From positions 1-31,538 of the forward strand of contig JNEM01006288.1 in NCBI GenBank assembly GCA_000697335.1: a DNA stretch of 31,538 nt. The letters are read 5' to 3'. Shown here in pieces: positions 21,603 to 31,538 of the stretch (its first letter is position 1; each line of letters begins with the position of its first letter). Origin of the DNA: Conidiobolus incongruus B7586 (taxonomy: Eukaryota > Entomophthoromycota > Entomophthoromycetes > Entomophthorales > Conidiobolaceae). The translations under genes were made by a program, and so were the position numbers. The notes under the pieces are model-generated. The model was not told where the DNA came from and did no database searches. It saw only the letters and a program-made list of their open reading frames with translations.

Positions 21603-24600
21603 ATGTCCGAGCCTTTCATCCTTAACGAAGAACTCACGGCATTTCAAGATCAGGCAATTTTACTTGATGATGAGTATAACTTATTGAACAACAGTGATAG
21701 AGAGTGGGAAACTTGGTTCAATGGTAAATAATTTAAACATTATATTTGAGTTCAAATGATTGATATCTAGTTAGAGCTTAGCGACAATTTTGAAGAAAAT
21801 CCTTCTAGTATTATTCAATCTCATTTATTCCAAAAGCTGAAATATTGCTTAACGTAATAATTGTCAAATTTTTAAAAAAAAATAAAGTGTATATTAATAT
21901 ATTGATAGAGTTTTTAACGATTTACCACCTAAAGTAGCTTATAAGATATCGGATATCATTTTGACAGGTATATTCATACGTTGAATAGTACAAATTGATT
22001 TAGTAACATTAATTTAATAGGATTCAATACTTTTGTGAATTATACCGAAGAAGATATCGAAGCTAATAACGGTCCATTCGACGAACAGAAACAAGCTTTT
22101 GACATGTATGGATTTTTCATTTATTCTTGGGTTTACTTAATCAACTCCCAGCTAGAATCAGAAGAACTCACTAAAGCCAAAGTAATTCATTTTAACACTC
22201 ATTTCATAACTTTTATATTGAACACTTTCCACATTAGACAAAATCAAAATCGTCCAAATCCTCCAATAAAAAGCAGGATAATGCTTCACATGATCTCACA
22301 CAGATTCGAATTCCTTTAATGAAAGCAGTATTTAATTCTTTGAAATTGAATTTGAAGAAAATTTATCCTACATCACATGAATTGGAATCCTATGCTGGGT
22401 AATTTGTATATTATAATAACACCGCAATTTTTATTTATATTTTTTAGAATGTTCACCAAGCTTATGTTCCAAGTATTATCGAATACTGATAACTTAAAGG
22501 ATCAGGAATTATGTCAATTAACTTATGAAATTCTCGCTTACTCCGCCAAACATTACAACCAAAACTTTGGTATGAATTAAATTTTGTTAATAGTCTATTA
22601 CTATATTAATGATCATTAATAGGCATTCAAACTTCTATTTTACAGAATCTCCAATACTATGACCAATTCAGCGATAGTATGGCTGAAATATTAGGAATAT
22701 GCTGTAATCAATATGAGCACACAAGCCTTGCTGAAGATATTTTAAAAGAAATCAGTGAAAAGGATTTTGCTGCTAGTGATAAGATTGGCCCAAAATCCTT
22801 CTCAAAGTTCTTAGTTAGATTGTGTGAATTAAATTATAAAATATTGATGAAGCAAATGCATAGCTTGATTAAACATATTGATAGCGAGGTATATACGCTT
22901 TGATTAATTAAATATATTAGTTGTTTACAATTTATAATTTAGGCTTATCAAATGAGAAATGGTCTTATTGAAATTATCGGTATGCTTATCGACCAATTGT
23001 CTCAATTAGATTTTACAGAAAATCTTCAAGTCCAAATTGATCACTTTTTCGACGTTATTGAGGAGAGATTTCGAGACAACAATTCTTTAGTACGTTCCAA
23101 GTTATTACAAGTTGTTGCAAAGATTGCTGAGTAAAAAATATTAAAAATTGTCAATAACAATATATTAACTTTTATCAAATAGATGTAAAGCCAAATTTCC
23201 TAAAAGAAGAATTAACCTTATCTATCATATCATTGGTCGTTTGGAGGATAAAAGTAGCTTGACTCGTAAAAACGCTATTAAAGCACTTTCGAATTTCTTG
23301 ACTACTCATCCTTTTTCTATGGATGGTGGTGAATTATCCAAGGAATTTTTCCAAAAGAAGCATGATCAAATTAAACAACGTTTAGAGGTAATTTTTGGTT
23401 GTATAGAAAAACTATTGTTTTTAATGTTGAATCTATTACAACTTTTTATCACAATCTAATAATACTATTTAGGAACTTCAAAACACTGTAATGCAAGAAC
23501 GACCACCTCACTTAGAAATATCATCCTTGAATATCAATCCTGAGGAAGCGCCACCTAATGATCCTGTGGATTTAGCTGGACCCGAATTCACCGAATTATC
23601 ATTAAAGCAGAAATATTATAGTGATGGTTTACTGTTTATTGATCAAATATGTTCAGCAATCCCTATCTTGGCCCAACTTTTAAATTCAACCTATAAGCAA
23701 GAAACTTTGGAAGCGATGGATTTTTTCGTATTGGCTTATCAATACAAGATTGAGGATGCTATTGTATTTTATTATGTCAAATTTGTTTTTGTTCATCTAA
23801 TCTAATTCTAAATTTAGATTGGTGTTAAGAAAATGATTCATTTGGTATGGACTAAAGATAACACAGACGAAGGAAAGAGTATCAGAAAACATTTAGTAGA
23901 TTGTATATATAGAATATACTTTACCATTCCTCTTGCTACTGATCACAAATCTACTGTTAACGGAATTGTCAGAAACCTAATTAGGTAAACTCAACGTACA
24001 TACCATATAAATGAATAGAGCCTGATTTATTATAATTATTTAGTTTAACTTATAAAGCCACACTAGCTGATTTGACATCTCTCGAAGAATTATTAATTGC
24101 CATGACTGAAGCAGGACATATTGAACCAGATGTCGTTAACAAACTATGGAACGTTTATGGTAGTTATTTATTTTCAAAGCAACATCATTATTTTACTCAA
24201 TTTCCTCTAGGTCACACTAAAACCGACATTCCAAGGCCTCAACGAAGAGGAGCAATTATTATTCTTGGTATGATTGGACACGCCATTCCATCCATGATTA
24301 GCCAAAACATCGGAATTATGATGAAGATTGGTTTAGGTGAATACGGAAAGGTAATTCAATTAAATAAAGGTCCTAGTCAATAACTGACAAACTCATAGGA
24401 GGATTTAGAGCTGGCCAAATATACCTGTATAGCACTACAATGTATTGGAGGTACTAGAAAACGTGTCAAAGGTATTGCCATATATAATATTCTATTTCCA
24501 GCTCTTAACATGTTTTAGGAAATACCAATATATCTCACAGTAAGCGTCTTCCAATGTCCGATCCCTTGTTTGATCAATTAAAAACCATGTTTGAATTGGA

Positions 24601-26158
24601 TAATGATTTAGTTACATGGTATTCAATATAGTATTGTATATAATATTATATGATCTAATTTTTTTTAGGTTTAGTATGGCTGAACAAATTATCAATGTCA
24701 TTTATAATTTAGGTCTAAGACCAGATATATTATGTCAAGAAATCATTCTTATGTATATTGAAAAAGCTCGTAATGCTCAGAGATTTGAAAACGATAAAAC
24801 ATTATCTGATCCTTGGCCATTGTCTCAATTAATATTTATCGTTGGTCATGTTGCGATCAAGCATATTGTATTTCTAGAAGTTGTTGAATCAGAATTGAAG
24901 AAAAAAGGAGCTAACAAAAGTAAGAGGATGATAATTTATATATAATGTAATTACTTATAGATGATTAGGTCTTCACGAAGACGAATTTGAACATGTTACA
25001 GGAACTGCTGAAGATGAAATTGTAGAAATCATGGGTCGTATTCGTGACAGAGAATTATTATATTCTCCAGATGCTCTTTTAGCCAAATTCGGTCCAATTG
25101 TTGTTGAAATAGCAGCAAACAACAAAGTTTATACAGTAAGTGTTTCAGTTATAAAACTATTATATTTTATATTGATAAATTGGTTTTAGGATTCTATGCT
25201 TCAAATCTCTGCTACTCTTACAATGGCTAAATTCATGTGTGTTAGTAGTATATATTGTGAGGAAAACCTCCAATTACTATTGACTATTCTTCAAAAATCT
25301 AAGAATCATATTATTCGTAGCAATATTATTATCGCACTTGGTGATATTGCAGTATGCTCTAATATCCTGATTGGTGATAATATGTCATACCTTTATCGAA
25401 GGTTAAGAGACCCTGAATCTACTGTCAAGAAAAACTCTTTAATGGTACTTACTCACTTAATTTTGAACGGTATGATCAAAGTCAAAGGTCAATTGGGCGA
25501 AATGGCCAAATGTCTACAAGATGAAGATCCAAGGATTTCTGATCTAGCCAAGCTCTTCTTTACAGAATTGGCCAGTAAAGATAATGCAGTATATAATAAT
25601 TTACCAGATATGATCTCCCACCTTTCTACTGGACAAGATTCCGTTGATGAGACGACCTTTCACAAAATTATGAAGTTCTTATTTGACTTCATTAAAGAAA
25701 AAGAAAAGCAGTGTGAATCAGTTGTCGAAAAATTATGTCAAAGATTTAGAAATAGTGACGATCCTCGCAATTGGAGAGATATTGCCTACTGCTTAAATCT
25801 AATACCCTATAAATCTGAAAGATCATTTAAGAAATTAATTGAAGGGTTCGGATTTTATCAAGACAAATTACATGAAGATAAAGTTTTCAATCATTTTAAT
25901 GATATTATTGCTAAGGTAATTACATAGCTATTTTTAAATATTATCATTTTGATTAATGTTTAATAGGCTCGTCAACAAATTTGGCAACGAAATGAAGCTA
26001 AAATGATCATTGATGAACTCGAAGAAAATATTAATAAGGTCAGACAAGGTGATAATAGTATGTTAGTCGACAATGAATATCCTCAACCTATAAATGATAA
26101 TGAAGATGAAATGGAAGTAGATGAGTCACCAGATGATCCGATGGATACTACTGACTGA
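21603..26158 (+). CDS. cnd1: Condensin complex subunit 1 (CAP-D2 / Ycs4 / Cnd1)
   Basis: HEAT-repeat non-SMC subunit of condensin, which acts with Smc2, Smc4, the kleisin and CAP-G to compact mitotic chromosomes. Exons: 21603-21723, 21775-21853, 21909-21967, 22021-22181, 22238-22398, 22448-22569, 22623-22888, 22943-23130, 23183-23387, 23473-23763, 23818-23984, 24044-24350, 24399-24471, 24519-24618, 24669-24919, 24969-25135, 25190-25915, 25967-26158; spliced 3636 nt, 1211 aa (yeast 1176). Landmarks: GFFIYSWVYL, then the Lys/Ser-rich linker, MRNGLIEIIG, RDNNSLVRSKLLQV, LEDKSSLTRKNAIKALSNF, the conserved LTRKNA-type HEAT block. The Cnd1 domain covers about 915-1060 (SNIIIALGDIAV, RRLRDPESTVKKNSLMVL, CLQDEDPRISDLAKLFF). 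The acidic tail ends DDPMDTTD. All 17 acceptors are TAG. Exon 2 needs the second of two TAGs four bases apart. Converges with the POT1-like gene 368 bases away. Confidence 0.95.
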
Positions 26159-26526
26159 ATCATTTCATCACAATACCTTTAACTTTAATTCATTTTCAAT
26201 ACTACCATTAATTTTATATCATATTGCTAATGCTTGATAATTATTAATTACTTGTGAAATATATATATCGTTGATATTTATTCGTTCGATATTCTAGATA
26301 TTAAATATTATATTGTGTTCTATTTTTAACTGAATATTTAAAATATTTCTTGTTTAATATTAAATATTTAAATTGCAGAAAATCTATATAACTACTTTTG
26401 CTAACAACACTTTATTTCGTTACAGTAAAAAATATATTCGGAATTTGTTTTATTAAAAATAAGAAGTATATTATCAAAATATGATTAAAGTTTATTTTAT
26501 AATTACATAAAACTAGCAATAGTGAA
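26159..26526. other. Convergent intergenic spacer
   Basis: AT-rich 368 bases shared by the 3' ends of condensin (plus) and the POT1-like gene (minus). No other feature is seen. Confidence 0.6.
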
Positions 26527-29499
26527 TCATTTGGACTGAATTAATTTTATAAGCCGAAATACTTTAACATTGTCCTTTTCCCAAATGGGATTCGATAAAG
26601 AATAAGCATCAAAAGGTTTTGAAGCCAATTGACATAACTTTTTCCTAATGGTAGTTGACAGTTCCTGCTTATTGGTATCATTTCTATTTTATAAATTGTT
26701 AGATAATATATAATAATAACTAATAAATTATTACCCATTGAGTATAGTGTCAAAAATGTTCACCTAAAGGTTTAGTGGTTAGATTGATTTTAAAATTATG
26801 TAATATGATTACCGATAGTTCATGAGAAATTAAAAATTTGATCGGTTGTTTAGGTTTGACATTAATAGTTTGACAATTAAAAAACATGACTAATTTTAAT
26901 TCCATTACTTGCTGACAACTTTTACAAATCCACTTTGGACCCATGAGACTACTATTATTCGTATTTTTAATAATACAAGACTGAATAACAAAATCTTCAC
27001 TAGATCGAAATCAGACAAAATTGTTGGAGAATGAACTCAATTGAGATATACCTGTTCCAGCACTCTGAAGAACAAACCAAACGAAGCATTTTGTCAATCG
27101 AGTGAGGACGAACATCCATTAATTTGACATGATATTTGATTAAATCATCCTGCTATACAATCAATGATTAGAACAATATCTAAATAATATAAAATATCAG
27201 CTCACCTTTACACTAACTGAGGTATCTGTAAATATGATATGATCTATTCATTTCTAAGATGATTCAATATTTACACAATTAACTAAATTTTACCTTCATT
27301 GGGGATAGAAATATGAGATAATGATTGATAAACGTTAGCTTTAGTATTTAGTGGATTTGGAGTACTTGGGCCAGAATTTTGTATGTTTGATTGTAGATTA
27401 GTATCTTGATTCAAAACACAGAAGCCTACAGCATCTGATTTAGACTCTGTTTTATCAGTTGTAACTTTGCTAGCATCAGATTGGATATCAAATCCTTCAT
27501 CTTCCATAATCCTCGCTTCATGATCGCGAATATTGAGATATTGGGGAGTATATTGATTCATAAAATATTTCTTCTTCCTAGTTAAAAATGTCGAATTTAA
27601 TTCTAAAGCTATCATCAGGAATAATTTGATTACTTGACTAATTCTTTATAGTGCACATTTTCACTATCAGGAATTGGATCAAAATCCAACTTCTTTACAT
27701 TATTTTGACCGGAGATAACGGAAAAAGATCTCAAATGCAACTCGAGACCATTTTTGTAGTTGCTTTCTGCTTTCAAACCTCTGAATTGAAGAATTTCGGA
27801 TTTCGGATTTGTTCTCAATACTTCATTGATGAGAGGCGCTGAATCATCCCAACAAGTTAAATGAATGCAACTTGATTGGTTTAAAGGAATTCCGTTTTCA
27901 AAAGTATGGGGTTGATTCCTGTTATAATGTACTTTAGATTAAATAATGCTCATAAAAAGGTATTTTTTGGATTTACTTTAACATAGGATTTTCCGTAAAA
28001 TCTGTACATAATAAAGTAAGTCTATCAGGTCTCGAATCAAACTTTTTTAAAACCTAATTATAACAAGAGGAAATTAACATCTTATAATCCGATATTAAAA
28101 ATGAAAATACCAATAAAACCATGTCATAATAATCATTGAATTGTAAATCTTGGACTCGGCCGAATTTAACTTCTCTAATCGTTTCATTTGAAGGAATTGA
28201 ATTTAAGGAACTGCTCTTTAATACTTGATTCATCCTCCTAGACAAAATATATTTAATTAACAAATTAAATAAATAAATAATAATAATTTACCTTACGATT
28301 CCCTTGCATTCAACATGGGTTGGATTGATTACTGTACTAGTGTTAGAGAATTGGAAATGAGGTCTAGTTCCATTAATAATCAACTCTAAATTATTTCGTT
28401 TGTCTAATTTTGCTTTGACCATGCTAAAGTGAAAGAAACTGAAATTTGGACTGTTTAATACTTGAGCTATCTGGTCATCCCAAACGGTCAATTTTAAAAA
28501 GTAATTCCCTTTTAATTGTTTTGATTGTGGCAATTCAACAGTGTAATTACTGTAAATAAATATGAGTATATATTTTAACTGCTGAATAAGTGATTACTAT
28601 ATTACCTCAGATTGTCACCACAAGAATAGTCAGTGATGAGAAATTGGGAGCGGTTGCCATATCTATTATCATGTCTGACAACCTAAATGATTTTAAGTAT
28701 GAAATGAATATAATTGTATTTGATTTACCTGTGCAATAATTTGAATAGTTTGACCCGGTTGGATTTCTGCTAACGTATTAGGTCGTTCATAAATTGAAGA
28801 CAGAACAATTGAATTAATCGATTGGCTGTCCGTTTGATCATCTGAAAATATTTGGTGATTTGGTTCAGATTTATCAGGTTGATTCACAGAGGTAGAAGTA
28901 TTAGCTGTTTGACTCAAGTCAGTTTGTTTCCTCTTTTTAGGCACGGGTTCAGTATCAACGCTATCTGAAGATTGAGTAGGATGAGATTTGATTTTAGAAT
29001 TTTCCTTGACACGATAGACCAACTTCATGAATTTTGGGTATTTTAAAATATCTTGACTACTATACACTTTATAGGGATTGGAACCACTCATTAAACCGAT
29101 AAATTTTCCACCTATATCGACTTGAAACTAATGATTTACTCGATTAATATTTTTGTATTAAACCCATAGAAATATGTTATTTACTTGGATATTTTTAATA
29201 ATGACTAATTGAAAATTCTGTGAAATTGGAGGACATAATAATCCCTCATTATTGATAAAATAATTAATTTCAACTTCGCCTTCAATGTCTCTTAATTTAA
29301 ATCGAAATTTATCACCTAATAACATTTATTATTTTTTTCATAAAATTAAATATATAACTATAATACCTATTAAAAAATGGTTACAAAAATCAACTACAAC
29401 ACCAATTATAGTATAATTTTTTAAAGGTTCAATCTGAGAAAGTGGTTGGAATTGTTGTACTTTTGTTAAATCTTCAAGTTTTATATTTGGTGTCTCCAT
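26527..29499 (-). CDS. pot1: POT1-like telomere end-binding protein with multiple OB folds
   Basis: Binds single-stranded telomeric DNA and protects chromosome ends within shelterin. Minus-strand exons: 29499-29367, 29315-29185, 29127-28729, 28682-28606, 28549-28292, 28237-28111, 28053-27977, 27918-27634, 27577-27294, 27225-27206, 27152-27052, 26999-26813, 26763-26735, 26683-26527; spliced 2265 nt, 754 aa. OB1 (about 25-120) starts LKNYTIIGVVVDF. A Ser/Gln/Thr linker holds PKKRK (151-155, likely nuclear signal). Then come two similar OB units: FLITDYS (235-241) to LTVWDDQ (267-273), and LLCTDFTEN (389-397) to LTCWDDS (421-427). Fission yeast Pot1pC has the matching LYVTDYTEN and ILWDE. The C-terminal OB region has C624, C628, C656 and C659 (CSSEC, CKSC), like the zinc cysteines of human POT1, but without the long insert between the pairs. 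Exon 10 is only 20 nt, exon 13 only 29 nt. Spliced RPA-like proteins are the alternative; the TDYT/WDD pattern argues for POT1. Confidence 0.83.
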
Positions 29500-30545
29500 A
29501 TTTTAATTTGAATTTACAACGTAAAACAAATCTAAAATTTAATGAATGACGCGATTTAAATAAATTATATAATGTAAACGATAATTAAAATTATGGGATG
29601 TTCCTTTTGATCAAAACATTATTTTTTTCAATTTTGTTTAATATTTTAAACAGATATAAGCTAAATGATTACTTTATAACTCAACCTTTATACATAATAC
29701 ACATTAAATATTTATATTTTGAGGCTTATATATAGATACTTTAATCATTCACTTAAAGTTATCATTATCCAACTCAAGCTCATTAAACAAAAAGAACTTG
29801 GCCTTCATTGTGATAACTACGTTATCTTAATAAATGTATTTTAAAAGTATTGAATATACCTAATTATTATTATTATTTAATTAGATTCTTGAAGTTATGT
29901 AAATATTAACAGTTTTGGGAATCATTATTATAAAATATTCATATTATACTTTCCATAATAACATTAGTTTTTTCATAGCTAGGCCCTCAAATACAGATTC
30001 ATCTTATTCTATAACACTATTCCATTATTTCAAAACAACTAGAGAATATTTAAATTTTTTTGGAAGTTTAAATTTACTTCATTAAAAATAAGTTGTATTA
30101 ATGCTGAAATATTAAAAATTGTGCAAAATATTTAATATTGTTGAAAATCAAGGATTAATTAATTATATTGATATTATCACACGTATATTAATTCAAGTTT
30201 ATTTAAATTCGATATTTTGAAATATTTTATATTTTAGAAACCATATAAAAATATAAAACCAAAAAGATATAATTTGTATGGAATCGATAAATTTTGATAT
30301 GATCCTTGGGTTAGTATTATTATTAATAAAATTTAATATTTGCTATTATCAAAGATTGATTTTACTTGAAAATAATCAAAGTGACATGTATTATTATATT
30401 TTTTTGAATCAGTTGTAAATATTAACCAAGAATGATTAAATTAGATAATTATAGGAGAATAAAATCGATTAATATAATATTGAACCAAAAATAGGATATT
30501 AAATGTAATTAAATTGAAAGCAATATATTTGATCAAATAGAAAAA
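29500..30545. other. Intergenic DNA upstream of POT1-like gene
   Basis: About 1 kb, AT-rich, with no gene, RNA or element visible. It holds the promoter of the POT1-like gene on one side and the 3' end of the aminopeptidase gene on the other. Confidence 0.6.
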
Positions 30546-31538
30546 TTACAATTTGGGAGTGTGAATAGAGTTTCTGATTAACTCAATGAAAGTTCTGGTG
30601 GGACGACCACTCATGCCCTTGGTCAAGTAGCCAGATTCACCAGTGGTTTCCATAACACCAGCAATATCCAAGTGAGCATATCTTAAACCAAATGATGAGT
30701 CTTCATTCCAGTCATTAACAGCCTTTTCGTCCTTGTTTTCAGGCTTGGGTAAGAATTCTCTCATGAAAGCGGCAGCAATACAAGAACCACCATAACGATC
30801 ACCAATATTGGCTAAATCAGCAACGCTGGTGCGAACGAGAGAGCTTGGTAGCTAGGGTGGAAAGGCATTCTCCAGAAAGGATCACCAGATTGCTTACCAG
30901 CCTTTTCAATTTCTTGCCACAGAGAATCGTCAGTAGAGAAAGCAGCAGCATATACATCGCCAAGGGCAATGCAAATAGCACCGGTAAGAGTAGCAACAGT
31001 CATAACGGTATGAGGTTGATAAGTGGTGGTGGTGTAGTAGAGAGCATCAGCCATGACTAAACGACCTTCAGCATCAGTGTTCAAAACTTCAATAGACTTT
31101 CCATTCATGGCAGTGACAACATCACCAGGCTTGGTTGCACGACCATTGGGCATATTTTCACTGAGAGCAACAACACAAGTGACGTTGACAGGGAGCTTGA
31201 GTTCAGCAACAGCTAAAGTGGCAGCAAGAGAGGTAGCAGCACCACCCATATCACCCTTCATAGCATGCATACCAGCAGAAGGCTTGAGGGAGATACCCCC
31301 GGTATCAAAAGTAATACCCTTACCAACAAATGCAATGGGTTTTTGGTCAGCAGGACCTCCACGATAGTGAACTTCAACCAAACGAGGTTCTTGATCAGAG
31401 CCAGCAGCAACTGAAAGGAAAGATCCCATCTTCTTTTCCTTGATCCATTCTAATCCTCTAACTTGAACTTCAACATTTTCCAAACCTTTGGCGAATTGCT
31501 CAACTTGTTCGGCAAAGATAGTAGGAGTAAGTTGGTTA
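30546..31538 (-). CDS. Leucyl aminopeptidase, peptidase family M17 (5' end outside window; one frameshift)
   Basis: Two-metal cytosolic exopeptidase that removes N-terminal residues from peptides; the family forms hexamers. The minus-strand frame is open to the window edge and covers the linker (TPTIFAEQVEQFA) and the whole catalytic domain, about 330 of some 500 residues. Active-site blocks: GKGITFDTGG with catalytic Lys and metal-binding Asp, MKGDMGGAA, the family signature NTDAEGRL, ATLTGA, then DPFWRMPF. The normal continuation TSVADLANIGDRYGG and the C-terminal AHLDIAG and TGM-type end (LTKGMSGRPTR) lie in another frame. The switch falls at about 30843-30850, between PFHPSYQ and SSLVRTSV, where one base seems missing, and no GT-AG intron can explain it. 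Everything else is well conserved with no other stop, so this is either a sequencing or assembly error or a very recent mutation. Codon use is more GC-rich than its neighbours, as expected for a highly expressed gene. Confidence 0.93.

Noticed and set aside
30845-31367. Two plus-strand frames opposite the aminopeptidase
   Set aside because: Antisense shadows of a conserved catalytic domain.
1-31538. CRISPR array, bacterial operon, integrated virus or intact transposon
   Set aside because: No spaced repeats, no transposase, reverse transcriptase, integrase or capsid-like frames, and gene structure is eukaryotic throughout.

Overview
The window looks like nuclear DNA from a very AT-rich, early-diverging fungus. 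Five genes have many short introns (about 46-75 nt, GTAA/GTAT donors, frequent CTAAY branch-like motifs, mostly TAG acceptors). The gene set includes fungal or opisthokont factors such as a POT1-type telomere protein, a MICOS ApoO-family subunit and Tsr1. It also holds an intronless rhodopsin-class GPCR. Rhodopsin-like GPCRs are uncommon in fungi but known from Conidiobolus-type Entomophthoromycotina, so I infer a zoopagomycotan of that kind; this is not proven. No search could be run; identities come from motifs and remembered family sequences.

Layout. 1-1693: upstream AT-rich DNA. 1694-3109 (+): proline-rich protein with a C-terminal four-helix membrane region. 3509-3582: tRNA-Val(AAC). 4062-6257 (+): SLC33A1-type acetyl-CoA transporter, 12 exons. 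6323-6395 (-): tRNA-Ala(AGC). About 7091-7515: hairpin-rich, non-coding patch. 9007-9933 (+): GPCR. 10736-11687 (-): MICOS ApoO-family protein, 5 exons. 12039-12111 (+): tRNA-Arg(ACG). 13127-15860: decayed host coding sequence with splice sites still visible. 15861-17996: AT desert with one GC-richer island. 17997-20619 (+): TSR1, 5 exons. 21603-26158 (+): condensin subunit 1, 18 exons. 26527-29499 (-): POT1-like protein, 14 exons. 30546 to beyond 31538 (-): M17 leucyl aminopeptidase, cut by the window edge, with one apparent frameshift.

The genes are unrelated housekeeping functions (40S ribosome assembly, chromosome condensation, telomere capping, cristae structure, acetyl-CoA import into the secretory pathway, peptide turnover) plus one receptor. 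There is no operon or cluster logic; TSR1 and condensin run in tandem, and condensin and POT1 converge.

For the five spliced genes I derived exon structures by hand, and each spliced total is an exact multiple of three (535, 241, 799, 1211 and 754 aa). I see no clear new system. The most interesting points are the POT1-like protein, which appears to carry two tandem Pot1pC-type OB folds with identical internal spacing plus a zinc-type C-terminal OB fold, the unassigned structured patch at 7.1-7.5 kb, and the decayed gene region whose early stops can mostly be explained by C-to-T change.
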